Below, piece after piece: positions 25,110-33,611 of a DNA stretch of 64,000 nucleotides. A program made the translations under genes and the position numbers. Source of the stretch: Alphaproteobacteria bacterium (lineage in GTDB: Bacteria > Pseudomonadota > Alphaproteobacteria > Micropepsales > Micropepsaceae); assembly GCA_017983635.1 (NCBI GenBank), contig JAGOBA010000001.1, forward strand, positions 62,001 to 126,000, in the 5' to 3' direction. Every line of letters starts with the position of its first letter. Position 1 is the first letter of the stretch. The notes under the pieces were generated by a model. It searched no databases, had not been told where the DNA came from, and saw nothing but the letters and a program-made list of their open reading frames with translations.

Positions 25110-25904
25110 TCAGACACGCCACATCAAATTGGCCAGCGCCAAGCGCGCAACACGCCGCCACGGCGCGTCATCCGCGGGCGCTAACGGATCGAACGTTCGC
25201 CGCGCCGTGACGGCAACCGCAATCGCAGGCATTGCCTTCAGCCGAAAGCGCGACCGGTTCACGCGATCGAGCGCGAACGCAGCCCTCGCCCTCGCCCGCC
25301 GGAACACGGCTTCAAGCGTTGCCGTTGTTGTCTCGGTCGCGAACGCATCCTCGGCGTTCAGCCCCGCCTCGTTCAACCAGGCTAACGGCAAGCGATAGCG
25401 GCGCAACCGGCGGGCCGCCGCGAACTCGCGCAATGCAGCACCATAGGCCGCCGCACGTCCGGCATGGTGTGCAACGTCGTCGATGCGATCCGCACCCAAC
25501 GCCCGCGCCGCCGTCAAGAGCAGACCTCCGCTTGTCGCATCAGCGTAAGCTTCGAATGCCGCCTCGTCCGCGAACGGTGTCTCTTCAAGGTCGTGCGCCC
25601 GGCCGTCGATGCAGCCCTCAAGAAGGGCCCGCGGCAGCTGCCACCGTGCCACCACGGCCGCCAGCGCCAGCGGCACAGGTGCATGAACCGGCCGGCCATC
25701 GTAAATCGCCGCGATCTGCTCGCGCCACCAGGCAAGGCGGATATGCCCCGCCATCGGCTCACGCACGGTCAGCCCGACGCGTCTAAGTTCGTTGTCGAAA
25801 GAGTAAAGCGCGGTCAGCGCCGGCCGTGCAGCAGCAGGCGCAAAGAAGTTCGCGACGTAACGGTCAGGGTCCTGGTCTGCCAGCGCGCTATCAAGCTCGT
25901 TCAC
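25110..25904 (-). CDS. Squalene/phytoene synthase family protein, probably not catalytic
   Basis: A 264-residue protein with the SQS_PSY helical fold (NFFAPAAARPALTALYSFDNELRRV, then LAWWREQIAAIYDG). Real synthases carry two DxxxD magnesium motifs; here the first site reads FDNELRRV and the second, in the segment AAYGAALREFAAARRL, has no aspartates. It therefore resembles the NDUFAF6 group, assembly factors for respiratory complex I, more than an enzyme. It normally closes the yajC-secDF block in alphaproteobacteria, as it does here. A good terminator at 25920-25949 lies between it and the upstream gene, so it must have its own promoter or rely on read-through. Confidence 0.8.
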   Translation of the reverse strand: MNELDSALADQDPDRYVANFFAPAAARPALTALYSFDNELRRVGLTVREPMAGHIRLAWWREQIAAIYDGRPVHAPVPLALAAVVARWQLPRALLEGCIDGRAHDLEETPFADEAAFEAYADATSGGLLLTAARALGADRIDDVAHHAGRAAAYGAALREFAAARRLRRYRLPLAWLNEAGLNAEDAFATETTTATLEAVFRRARARAAFALDRVNRSRFRLKAMPAIAVAVTARRTFDPLAPADDAPWRRVARLALANLMWRV

Positions 25905-25919
25905 GGCCGCTCACCAACG

Positions 25920-25949
25920 AAAAAGGGCCGTGCTCATCGCACAGCCCTT
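25920..25949 (-). terminator. Rho-independent terminator after the Urate_ox_N gene
   Basis: On the minus strand GGGCTGTGC pairs with GCACGGCCC (one T-G pair), loop GATGA, followed by TTTTT and then CGTT. It lies about 20 bases beyond the stop of the gene at 25971-26603 and before the squalene/phytoene-synthase-like gene. Confidence 0.85.
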
Positions 25950-25970
25950 CATTCCTGTCACCCGGGCGTC

Positions 25971-26603
25971 TCAGCCCAGGTTTTGGGCGCCGACCATGGC
26001 GAAGAGCATCGGCACCGACAGCATAAAGTTCGTGCGCGAGAACAACATGGCCGTACGCCCGTGCGCCGCGCGTTGATCCTTGCTGAGGTCCGGGAACCTG
26101 TTCTCTATGTTCAGGGCTCGTTGCTGGTTCGGCCAAATGACGAACCAAACGTTGAACCACATGATGGTGCCCAGCCACATGCCGATCCCGATCAGCGTAT
26201 AGGACGGTGTCGAGAAGCCCGACGTCGCGCCCAGCGTGATCGCGTCCAGCAAATAGCCGTTCAGCGCCGCCAGGATCAGACCGGTCGCGATCGTCGCCAT
26301 CGCCGCCCAGCGGAAGTACCAGAGCGCTTCCGGCGCGATGAACTTCGAAACCGCCGGCTTCTGATCGTCGGGGATCTTCGGCATCATCGGTATCTGGACG
26401 AAGTTGAAATAGTAGAGCAGCCCGATCCACAAAATGCCCGAAAGCACGTGCAGCCAGCGGAACACAAAGGCCCAGAACAACTGCCCGCGGAGCGTATCGG
26501 TCACCGAATAACCGCCCACGACAATGAAGATAATGAACACCAGCAGCGCGAGCACGAAGCCTGCGATCAGCGTGTTACGGACATTGGTCAATAGCGGCGC
26601 CAT
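25971..26603 (-). CDS. Urate_ox_N (PuuD N-terminal type) membrane protein
   Basis: A 210-residue integral membrane protein with about five helices. Conserved blocks are RWLHVLSGILWIGLLYYFNFVQIPMM, APEALWYFRWAAMATIATGLIL, and GIGMWLGTIMWFNVWFVIWPNQQRAL, characteristic of the membrane part of the urate hydroxylase PuuD. The His in WLHVLSG is a candidate haem ligand. PuuD proteins usually carry a C-terminal cytochrome c domain; this one ends at helix five without CxxCH. I start at ATG 26603, where GGGAGG is 8 bases upstream. It sits where secF normally follows secD. A urate role is unproven because no other purine gene is nearby. Confidence 0.8.
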   Translation of the reverse strand: MAPLLTNVRNTLIAGFVLALLVFIIFIVVGGYSVTDTLRGQLFWAFVFRWLHVLSGILWIGLLYYFNFVQIPMMPKIPDDQKPAVSKFIAPEALWYFRWAAMATIATGLILAALNGYLLDAITLGATSGFSTPSYTLIGIGMWLGTIMWFNVWFVIWPNQQRALNIENRFPDLSKDQRAAHGRTAMLFSRTNFMLSVPMLFAMVGAQNLG

Positions 26604-26722
26604 GGACCGGACCCTCCCCTCAATAAGCCGACTCAATCGGCGGAGAGTGAAGGATACACGCGCGCCCTGCGTCAATCGACCTGCACGGGTAAAAGCCCAT
26701 GTGACATGCGGGATTTACGCCC

Positions 26723-28351
26723 TCAAATCGGCAATTCCGTCCGTCGGCCACTCCTTAACCACCAGATCACCTGCAATCGGGTGACATAGACGGCGGTGAA
26801 CACCGAGGTCACAATGCCCAACGACAACGCCACGGCGAAGCCGCGAACCGGTCCGGTACCCATCATCAGCAGGATCAAACCGGCGAGCAGCGTCGTCAGG
26901 TTCGAGTCGATAATCGTCGACATGGCCCGTTCGAACCCGGCGTCGACCGCGGCCATGATCGACTTCCCGTTGCGCTGCTCCTCGCGAATCCGCTCGTAGA
27001 TCAAAACGTTCGCGTCGACCGCCATACCCATCGTCAACACGAAGGCCGCGATACCCGGCAACGTAAGCGTCGCCCCGATCGCGGTCATGATGCCCAACAG
27101 CAACATTAAATTCGCGAGCAATGCGACATCCGCGAACACGCCGAATAGCCGATACTGCAGGATCATAAACGCGACGACCAAGATCAGGCCGCCAAGCGCA
27201 GCATATTGACCGGCATTGACCGAGTCTTGGCCGAGCTCCGCACCGACCGTGCGGTTTTCTTCCGCCTTCAGCGGCACGAACAGCGCGCCGGAATTCAACA
27301 ACACCGCCGTCTCGTTCGCCTCTTCGATCGTGAAGTTGCCTTCGATCTGCCCGGTGCCGCCGAGGATCGGCGAGCGGATCACCGGCGCGGTCACGACCTT
27401 GCCGTCGAGTACGGCGGCGAAGCGTTTACCGACGCTGTTCTTCGTCACGTCCGCAAAGCGGCGAGAGCCCTGCGCATTGAACTTGAATGAGATGATCGGC
27501 GACTGCGTTTGCGAATCGAACGTGCCCTGCGCCTTCTCAAGCATGTCGCCAGTAATGATCGCGCGCTCTTTTATCACGATCGGTTGTTCAGTCGCGTTCG
27601 GTCCGCGGCCCACCTTCTCGAAGAGCAACTTCGAACCGGGCGGGATGCGTTTGGCGTCGATGTCGGCTTGAGATACGCTTTCGTCGACCATGTGAAACGT
27701 CAGCTTCGCCGCCGTTTCCGCCACGTGAATGATCTTTTGCGGATCGCTTTCGCCCGGCACTTGCACGATAATGCGATTGGCACCCTGGGGCTGGATCGTG
27801 ACTTCCTTGGTGCCTTCCGGGTCGATGCGCTTACGCAAGATCTCAACCGACTGAGACATGGCATTCGCCCGGATCTGTTCCCGCCCGGCAGCCGTCACCG
27901 CAATCGTTGCGTCGCCTTCATCCGACACGCGGACGTCGTAATCCGACGTGTTGATGCCGGCGATGCCGCCGCCGATCGGCGACGCCAATCCGCGCAAAAA
28001 CGTCCGCGCCTCGGCTAGCTTTTCCAGTTCGACGATCTTGACCGAAACCGTGTCGGCGGTGGCGCTTAAGCCCGAATAGGTAATCTTCTCCTTGCGCAGG
28101 CCCTTACGAATATCGTCCAGAAGACCTTGCATCTTGTCCTTGATCGCCACCTCGATCTCGGCCTCAAACAGCACGTACGAGCCGCCCTGAAGGTCCAAAC
28201 CCAACGTCACCGGCCGGTGCGGTACGAAACTCGCGTTGCGCGCGATCCACGTCTGCCAGGCGACCGGCATGACATTCGGAAACGCCGTCACCAGCCCCAA
28301 CAGGCAAACGAACAGTACGAGAGCAATCTTCCAAGGCTGAAACTGAAGCAT
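26723..28351 (-). CDS. secD: Protein translocase subunit SecD
   Basis: A 542-residue inner-membrane protein that uses the proton gradient to help SecYEG release and pull exported proteins. Helix 1 is at residues 8-28. The periplasmic part begins with TLGLDLQGGSYVLFE (D1 signature) and runs to about residue 365, including the P1 head. Five C-terminal helices include MTMGMAVDANVLIYERIREE, the conserved D4 proton-path segment (VLTMGMAVDANVLIYERI). The protein ends after helix six, so it is SecD alone, not a SecDF fusion. secF does not follow, which is unusual. yajC lies 31 bases upstream. Confidence 0.95.
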   Translation of the reverse strand: MLQFQPWKIALVLFVCLLGLVTAFPNVMPVAWQTWIARNASFVPHRPVTLGLDLQGGSYVLFEAEIEVAIKDKMQGLLDDIRKGLRKEKITYSGLSATADTVSVKIVELEKLAEARTFLRGLASPIGGGIAGINTSDYDVRVSDEGDATIAVTAAGREQIRANAMSQSVEILRKRIDPEGTKEVTIQPQGANRIIVQVPGESDPQKIIHVAETAAKLTFHMVDESVSQADIDAKRIPPGSKLLFEKVGRGPNATEQPIVIKERAIITGDMLEKAQGTFDSQTQSPIISFKFNAQGSRRFADVTKNSVGKRFAAVLDGKVVTAPVIRSPILGGTGQIEGNFTIEEANETAVLLNSGALFVPLKAEENRTVGAELGQDSVNAGQYAALGGLILVVAFMILQYRLFGVFADVALLANLMLLLGIMTAIGATLTLPGIAAFVLTMGMAVDANVLIYERIREEQRNGKSIMAAVDAGFERAMSTIIDSNLTTLLAGLILLMMGTGPVRGFAVALSLGIVTSVFTAVYVTRLQVIWWLRSGRRTELPI

Positions 28352-28382
28352 GTCGGCGTGATCCGTGCGCTAGCGCGCGTCC

Positions 28383-28751
28383 TTATTTCTTGTCTTCGTC
28401 GTCGCCCTTGGACTTCGAGTCCGCGGCGACCGGTTCCGTCTTCGAGCGCACGTCCGCGATCGTCGACTTGATGACCCTGATTCGGACGTCTTCGGCGATC
28501 TCGACCATCACCTCGTCGTTCTCAAGCACCTTCACCACCTTGCCGATGATGCCGCCGGAGGTCACGACGACGTCGCCGCGCTTGATCGCGGCGACAAGCT
28601 GCTGATGCGCCTTCAAGCGCTGCTGCTGCGGCCGGATCACCAGAAAGTACATGACCGCGATGATCAGGACGAACGGCATCAACTGCAGGAAGATATCGCC
28701 AGCGCCGCCTGGTCCAGGTGCAGCTTGCGCGTAGGCAGGAGAGATGAACAT
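28383..28751 (-). CDS. yajC: Sec translocon accessory protein YajC
   Basis: A 122-residue single-pass membrane protein. An N-terminal periplasmic stub (MFISPAYAQAAPG) is followed by a helix at about 23-41 (LQLMPFVLIIAVMYFLVIRP) and the hallmark RPQQQRLKAHQQLVAAIKRGDVVVTSGGIIGKV. The charged C-terminus is disordered. YajC binds SecDF and YidC in the holotranslocon. It is first in the yajC-secD operon; no clear ribosome-binding site precedes the ATG. Confidence 0.94.
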   Translation of the reverse strand: MFISPAYAQAAPGPGGAGDIFLQLMPFVLIIAVMYFLVIRPQQQRLKAHQQLVAAIKRGDVVVTSGGIIGKVVKVLENDEVMVEIAEDVRIRVIKSTIADVRSKTEPVAADSKSKGDDEDKK

Positions 28752-28896
28752 GAGTGCGCGGGTCCGTTAACTCTTTTGGAGGGCGGGGCTGATTTCGGGG
28801 CGGACTATAGCGGCCAAGAGTGCCAATGCAACCAAGCGAAAGCCCTTCATTTCCGCCCCACTGGCCCATCCGCCAGCCATCTAGTAGTCAGTGCGA

Positions 28897-29748
28897 ATGA
28901 GCAACGACCAGACTGCGCTGTTGGAGCGCATCGCCAGCGCCCTCGAACGCCTCGCGCCGGCGCCGCCACTGGAGCCGCAATGGCCGGCGTCCGAAGGCTT
29001 CGTCTGGGACGCCGCCCATCAAACGCTTCAGCCGTTGGCCAAGATCGCCCGCGTGCCGCTCGCCCTGCTGAAAGGCATCGACCGCCAGCGCGACCAGCTG
29101 CTGGCCAACACCCAACGCTTCGCCAAAGGCCTGCCCGCCAACAACGCACTGCTCTGGGGTGCGCGCGGCACCGGCAAGAGCGCGCTGGTCAAGGCCGTCC
29201 ACGCCACCGTCGCGCAGGAAACCGGCGCACCGCTTAAGCTCGTCGAGATCCACCGCGAAGACATCGCGACGTTGGGCCAACTGCTCACGCTCATCGCCCG
29301 TGCGCCGATCCGCACAGTTCTGTTCTGCGACGACCTCTCCTTCGACGCGCACGACGCCGCGTACCGTCCGCTGAAGACGGTGCTCGAAGGCGGCCTCGCC
29401 GGCCGGCCGGAAAACGTGATCTTCTACGCGACCTCGAACCGACGCCATCTGATGCCGCGCGACATGATCGAAAACGAACGCTCGACCGCGATCCACCCCG
29501 ACGAAGCGATCGAAGAAACAATCTCCCTCTCCGATCGCTTCGGCCTCTGGCTCGGCTTCCACAACGTGAGCCAGCAAGACTACCTCGCCATTGTCGAAGC
29601 CTACGCCAAACACTTCAACCTGAAGATCCAAGCCGAAGACCTAAAGCGCCGCGCCCTAGAATGGTCGGTCACCCGAGGCAGCCGCTCCGGCCGCGTCGCC
29701 TGGCAGTTCATCGAAGATTTGGCGGGGACGTTGGGGCAGAAGTTGTAA
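28897..29748 (+). CDS. DUF815 family AAA+ ATPase
   Basis: A 283-residue cytosolic P-loop protein. Walker A is GARGTGKS (88-95), the Walker B region is RTVLFCDDLSF (about 140-150), and sensor 1 is VIFYATSNRRHL with the downstream arginine-rich block. This layout and the GLPANNALLWG lead-in are DUF815. The family is widespread next to yajC in alphaproteobacteria, but its biological role is not established. I prefer ATG 28897 over the GTG two codons upstream. It diverges from yajC and converges with the LysM-M23 gene, 7 bases apart. Confidence 0.88.
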   Translation: MSNDQTALLERIASALERLAPAPPLEPQWPASEGFVWDAAHQTLQPLAKIARVPLALLKGIDRQRDQLLANTQRFAKGLPANNALLWGARGTGKSALVKAVHATVAQETGAPLKLVEIHREDIATLGQLLTLIARAPIRTVLFCDDLSFDAHDAAYRPLKTVLEGGLAGRPENVIFYATSNRRHLMPRDMIENERSTAIHPDEAIEETISLSDRFGLWLGFHNVSQQDYLAIVEAYAKHFNLKIQAEDLKRRALEWSVTRGSRSGRVAWQFIEDLAGTLGQKL

Positions 29749-29755
29749 CTCTCCC

Positions 29756-30802
29756 TCACCGGCTCGCGGTCTGTCTCACTAGAAACCGGTTTGGATCGAC
29801 CGCGCGGTCGCCCTTGCGGATTTCGAAATGGAGTTGCGGCTCTTCTACGTCGCCGGTGGCGCCGACGAGGGCGATCGTTTCGCCCTGTTTGACCCTGTCG
29901 CCGCGATCGACCAGCAGCTTCTTGTTGTGCGCATAGGCGGTCACGTAGCCGCTCGCGTGCCTGACCAGAAGCAGATTGCCGTAACCGGCCAGCTCGTTGC
30001 CGGCGTAGACGACAACGCCGCCGTCGGCCGCGCGCACCGGCGTGTTTGGCTCGGCCGCGATGTTGATCCCGTCGTTATGCATGCCCGAGCCACGGCGCCC
30101 GAAGCCCAGGAGGACCTTGCCGCGCACGGGCCAAATGAATTGCCCACTCGACGATGCCTCACCGACCGGCTCGGCCTTTGGCTTCGCGCGCACCTTCGCC
30201 TTCGCGGCGCGCGGATCGTACGGCGCATCGAGATCGATTGAAGCAACGCGTTCCTCACGCGGCGGCGGCGCGAAGAACTCCGGCCCGCCCTGCCCGTCAA
30301 GCACCGGCTTCGACCGTGGCGTGCCAAGTGCGTAGTAGCGCGCACCGAGCAGCCGCGGATCCGGTTGCGGCTCATCCGCCTCGACGATGGGCTTCATCGT
30401 CGGAGACGGCAGTGCTTGAGCAACCACACGCGGCGCTACCGGCGCCGGTCGCGGCGCCGCCATCCGCGGACGTGAGGTCACAAAAGGAATGGTCAATCGT
30501 TGCCCACGGCGCAGGCTGTCCGGATCGTCGATGTCGTTCGCGTCGACGATCGCCTGGCGCGGAACGCCATAGCTGCGCGCGATCGAATTCAACGTCTCGC
30601 CGGGAGCAACAGAGTGGACGGTGGCCGGCATCGGCCGGCGCGCAGGCGGGCGCGCATACGCGCCGTTGTACGGCGGCGTATCAATGGTCGCACAGCCGCT
30701 CGCTGTGCCCAACAACAGCGCCGCGATCAGCGACTGCGCCGTCTGCTCTGCACGCTTGCGGTTCGAGCGACGTTTGCGCGGATCATTCGACCGCTCCACC
30801 AC
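29756..30802 (-). CDS. LysM-M23 (NlpD/LytM-type) cell-envelope protein
   Basis: A 348-residue envelope protein. The N-terminus has a basic stretch, a hydrophobic segment and the lipobox-like GTASGC, suggesting a lipoprotein with lipidated Cys37. A LysM peptidoglycan-binding domain follows (about 63-107, HSVAPGETLNSIARSYGVP), then a proline-rich linker, then an M23 domain (about 222-345). In M23 the first motif reads GMHNDGINIAA, with Asn where the zinc-binding Asp of HxGxD normally sits; the final LHFEIR is normal. A non-hydrolytic amidase activator like NlpD/EnvC is therefore likely, acting in cell separation. Its start overlaps the end of pcm by 20 bases. Confidence 0.87.
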   Translation of the reverse strand: MVERSNDPRKRRSNRKRAEQTAQSLIAALLLGTASGCATIDTPPYNGAYARPPARRPMPATVHSVAPGETLNSIARSYGVPRQAIVDANDIDDPDSLRRGQRLTIPFVTSRPRMAAPRPAPVAPRVVAQALPSPTMKPIVEADEPQPDPRLLGARYYALGTPRSKPVLDGQGGPEFFAPPPREERVASIDLDAPYDPRAAKAKVRAKPKAEPVGEASSSGQFIWPVRGKVLLGFGRRGSGMHNDGINIAAEPNTPVRAADGGVVVYAGNELAGYGNLLLVRHASGYVTAYAHNKKLLVDRGDRVKQGETIALVGATGDVEEPQLHFEIRKGDRAVDPNRFLVRQTASR

Positions 30803-31439
30803 TCTTCGCCACGCCTTCCAACAAAGGCACGAACTTCACGGGCAAAAGATCCGTGCTCTGAAAACCTTGGGCTGTCCGTCTTATGCGGACTAGCACCTGC
30901 CCATCGACACCACGATCTATGGGAATAACAAGGGAGCCCTTAATATTGAGTTGATTAAGCAATTCTTGAGGAGCGCTGTCTCGCGCTGCCGCAGTCACGA
31001 TGATTCGATCGAACGGCGCCTGCCCCGGCCAACCACGCATCCCGTCGCTGTTCCGCACGTCGATGTTAAACAGGAGTAACTTCTTGAGCCGCTCCTGCGC
31101 GGCCTGCGCCAATTCGGGAATCCGCTCGATCGTGTAGACCCGCTTCACCAGCCGCGCCAAAACCGCCGCCTGATAGCCCGACCCCGTGCCAATCTCGAGA
31201 ACCCGCAACGTCGGTTTCAGCTCAAGCGCCGCCGTCATATACGCGACGACAATCGGCTGGCTGATCGTCTGCCCGCAGTCGATCGGCAGCGCCGTGTTGT
31301 CGAACGACCGGTCGCGGAACATCTCCGGCACGAACACCTCGCGCGGCGTCTGCTCCATCGCCGACAGCACCTCCGTGTCTGTGATGCCTTGCCGCCGCAA
31401 GTCCATCAGCAGCTGAATCATCCGTACGTCGGTCGTCAT
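30783..31439 (-). CDS. pcm: Protein-L-isoaspartate O-methyltransferase
   Basis: About 218 residues. The SAM-binding motif is LRVLEIGTGSGYQAAVLA, preceded by the family signature DCGQTISQPIVVAYMT, which carries the isoaspartyl-binding serine. It methylates isoaspartyl residues in aged proteins so they can revert to aspartate. I prefer the ATG at 31439 (MTTDVRM), 7 bases after GTGAGG, over the GTG at 31451 that lacks a ribosome-binding site. surE-pcm adjacency is a classical stress pair, and the LysM-M23 gene overlaps its 3' end. Confidence 0.93.
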   Translation of the reverse strand: MTTDVRMIQLLMDLRRQGITDTEVLSAMEQTPREVFVPEMFRDRSFDNTALPIDCGQTISQPIVVAYMTAALELKPTLRVLEIGTGSGYQAAVLARLVKRVYTIERIPELAQAAQERLKKLLLFNIDVRNSDGMRGWPGQAPFDRIIVTAAARDSAPQELLNQLNIKGSLVIPIDRGVDGQVLVRIRRTAQGFQSTDLLPVKFVPLLEGVAKSGGAVE

Positions 31440-31462
31440 CGGATGCCTCACGGGTTGAAAGA

Positions 31463-32269
31463 TCAGTCGGCCTTCGGCGCGCCGTTCAGATGCTGCGCCA
31501 GCGCCTTACGCGCACGCTCCTCGGTCAGGTTCAAATGCAAAGGCGTCACTGAAATCCGGCCGTCATAGATCGCCCGCAAGTCAGTCCCTTCCGGTGGGTT
31601 CGAGCGCATCCGCGTAAAGCCCAGCCAAAAATAGGGGTTTCCGCGTCCATCGATACGCTCGATCAGATTGGTCAGCGACTGGTCGCGCTTACCCTGCGAC
31701 GTCACCTCGACCCGTTCTACCGACCCTGGAAGCGCGTCGGGAAAGTTGATGTTGATCAACACGTCCTTCGGCCAACCGACCTCCAGCAACTGGCGGATCA
31801 ACCATGGCCCGTGATGTTCGGCGCAAGACCACTTCACGGGCTTGCCCTCTTCCCAGCCATAGGCCTGGCTGAGCGCGATCGACGGAATGCCGAGCCCCGT
31901 GCCCTCCATCGCCGCCGCGATCGTACCCGAGTAGGTCACATCGTCGGCAATGTTCGAACCGCGATTCACGCCCGAGAGCACCAAGCCCGGCTTCTGATCC
32001 TTCATCACGTGCATCACGCCCATGAGCACGCTGTCCGTCGGCGTACCCTGCACCGCGAACTTCTGCTTGCTGATCTCGCGCAAGCGCAACGGCTCAGTCA
32101 GCGTCAGCTTGCGCGACGCGCCGCTCTCTTCGGTCTCCGGCGCGACGACCCATACGTCGTCGGAAAGCTCATGCGCGATCTTCTCAAGCGCCTTCAGCCC
32201 CGGCGCGTTGATCCCGTCGTCGTTCGACAACAGGATGCGAATGTCGAGCTTGCCCGATTTACGCGCCAT
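31463..32269 (-). CDS. surE: 5'/3'-nucleotidase SurE
   Basis: A 268-residue metal-dependent phosphatase of nucleoside monophosphates. The metal site is built from [13 protein letters not shown] (Asn-Asp-Asp), the serine loop ESGASRK and [25 protein letters not shown]. The C-terminal half has the swapped hairpin seen in SurE dimers. The start ATG at 32269 overlaps the serS 3' end by 11 bases. It belongs to the serS-surE-pcm-M23 run on the minus strand. Confidence 0.94.
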   Translation of the reverse strand: MARKSGKLDIRILLSNDDGINAPGLKALEKIAHELSDDVWVVAPETEESGASRKLTLTEPLRLREISKQKFAVQGTPTDSVLMGVMHVMKDQKPGLVLSGVNRGSNIADDVTYSGTIAAAMEGTGLGIPSIALSQAYGWEEGKPVKWSCAEHHGPWLIRQLLEVGWPKDVLININFPDALPGSVERVEVTSQGKRDQSLTNLIERIDGRGNPYFWLGFTRMRSNPPEGTDLRAIYDGRISVTPLHLNLTEERARKALAQHLNGAPKAD

Positions 32270-33545
32270 GAGCTGCAATCATGTCGGCACCGCCCATGTA
32301 AGGTTTCAAAACATCGGGGATCGCAATCGATCCATCGGCCTGCTGATAGTTCTCGAGCACCGCGACCAGCGTCCGCCCAACCGCTAGGCCCGACCCGTTC
32401 AGCGTATGCACGAACCGCGTCCCTTTCTCGTCCTTCGACCGGAAACGCGCATCCATGCGCCGCGCTTGAAAGTCGCCGCAGTTCGAACAGCTGGAAATCT
32501 CGCGATAGGTGTTCTGCCCCGGCAACCAAACCTCGATGTCGTAGGTCTTGCGCGCCGCGAAGCCCATGTCGCCCGAGCACAATACCATCGTGCGGAACGG
32601 CAGGCCAAGCCGCTTCAATATCTCTTCCGCACAACCGGTCATGCGATCGTGCTCGGCATCGGATTGATCGGGCGTCGTTATCGACACCAACTCCACCTTC
32701 GAGAACTGATGCATGCGGATCATTCCGCGCGTGTCCTTACCCGCAGCCCCTGCCTCGGAACGGAAACACGGCGTCCAGGCCGTGAAGCGCATCGGCAAGT
32801 GGCTCTCGTCCAAAATCGTCTCGCGCACTTGGTTCGTGAGCGAAACTTCCGCCGTCGGGATCAACCAGTATCCGTTCGTGGTGCCGAACTGCTCGTCGCG
32901 AAATTTCGGCAATTGTGCCGTCCCGAACATCGCCTGATCGCGCACGAGATAAGGCGGCACACATTCCTGATACCCAAAGGTCCCCGTGTGCACGTCCAGC
33001 ATGAAGTTCGCGAGCGCCCGCTCAAGCCGCGCCAACTGCCCACGCAACAGCACGAACCGTGCGCCGGACATCTTCGCCGCCGCCTCGAAGTCCATCAACT
33101 TCAAGAGTTCGCCCAAGTCGAAGTGTTGCTTCGCCGCGAAGTTCATCGACCGCGGCTCGCCGACCCGGCGCACCTCTTTGTTCGCTGTTTCGTCTGCGCC
33201 ATCCGGAACGTCGGCCGCCGGAAGGTTCGGAATGGCGCTCAACACTTCGTTCAACGTCTCTTCGGACTCGCGCACGCGAAGTTCTGTCGCCGGAACCTCG
33301 TCCTTCAGCCGCGCAACCTCGGCCATAAGGCGCTGCGCCTCAGCCTCGTTCTTTTGCTGCTTGGCCTGCCCGATCTTCTTCGAAGCCTCGTTGCGCAGCG
33401 TCTGCATCTCCTGCAACCGCTGGATCGCCGCGCGCCATTCCTGATCGAGCCCCAGAATCTCCGACGACATCGCGCTGATCCCCCGGCGCGCGAGGCCGTG
33501 GTCGAAAGCTGCGGGATTGTCGCGAATGAAGCGGATATCGTGCAT
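32259..33545 (-). CDS. serS: Seryl-tRNA synthetase
   Basis: A 428-residue class II synthetase that charges tRNA-Ser (and the selenocysteine tRNA if present). The N-terminal long coiled-coil arm (about 30-100, [25 protein letters not shown] region) grips the tRNA long arm. Class II motif 2 is [21 protein letters not shown] and motif 3 [16 protein letters not shown] near residues 385-400. It starts [11 protein letters not shown], the canonical beginning. It lies 66 bases downstream of tatC and overlaps surE. Confidence 0.96.
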   Translation of the reverse strand: MHDIRFIRDNPAAFDHGLARRGISAMSSEILGLDQEWRAAIQRLQEMQTLRNEASKKIGQAKQQKNEAEAQRLMAEVARLKDEVPATELRVRESEETLNEVLSAIPNLPAADVPDGADETANKEVRRVGEPRSMNFAAKQHFDLGELLKLMDFEAAAKMSGARFVLLRGQLARLERALANFMLDVHTGTFGYQECVPPYLVRDQAMFGTAQLPKFRDEQFGTTNGYWLIPTAEVSLTNQVRETILDESHLPMRFTAWTPCFRSEAGAAGKDTRGMIRMHQFSKVELVSITTPDQSDAEHDRMTGCAEEILKRLGLPFRTMVLCSGDMGFAARKTYDIEVWLPGQNTYREISSCSNCGDFQARRMDARFRSKDEKGTRFVHTLNGSGLAVGRTLVAVLENYQQADGSIAIPDVLKPYMGGADMIAAHGA

Positions 33546-33611
33546 GGGAGAACGCGCCGGACGAAGTGGAGGCGGCTTCTTACCTGCTTCGCCCCAGCCG
33601 CCACAACAGGG

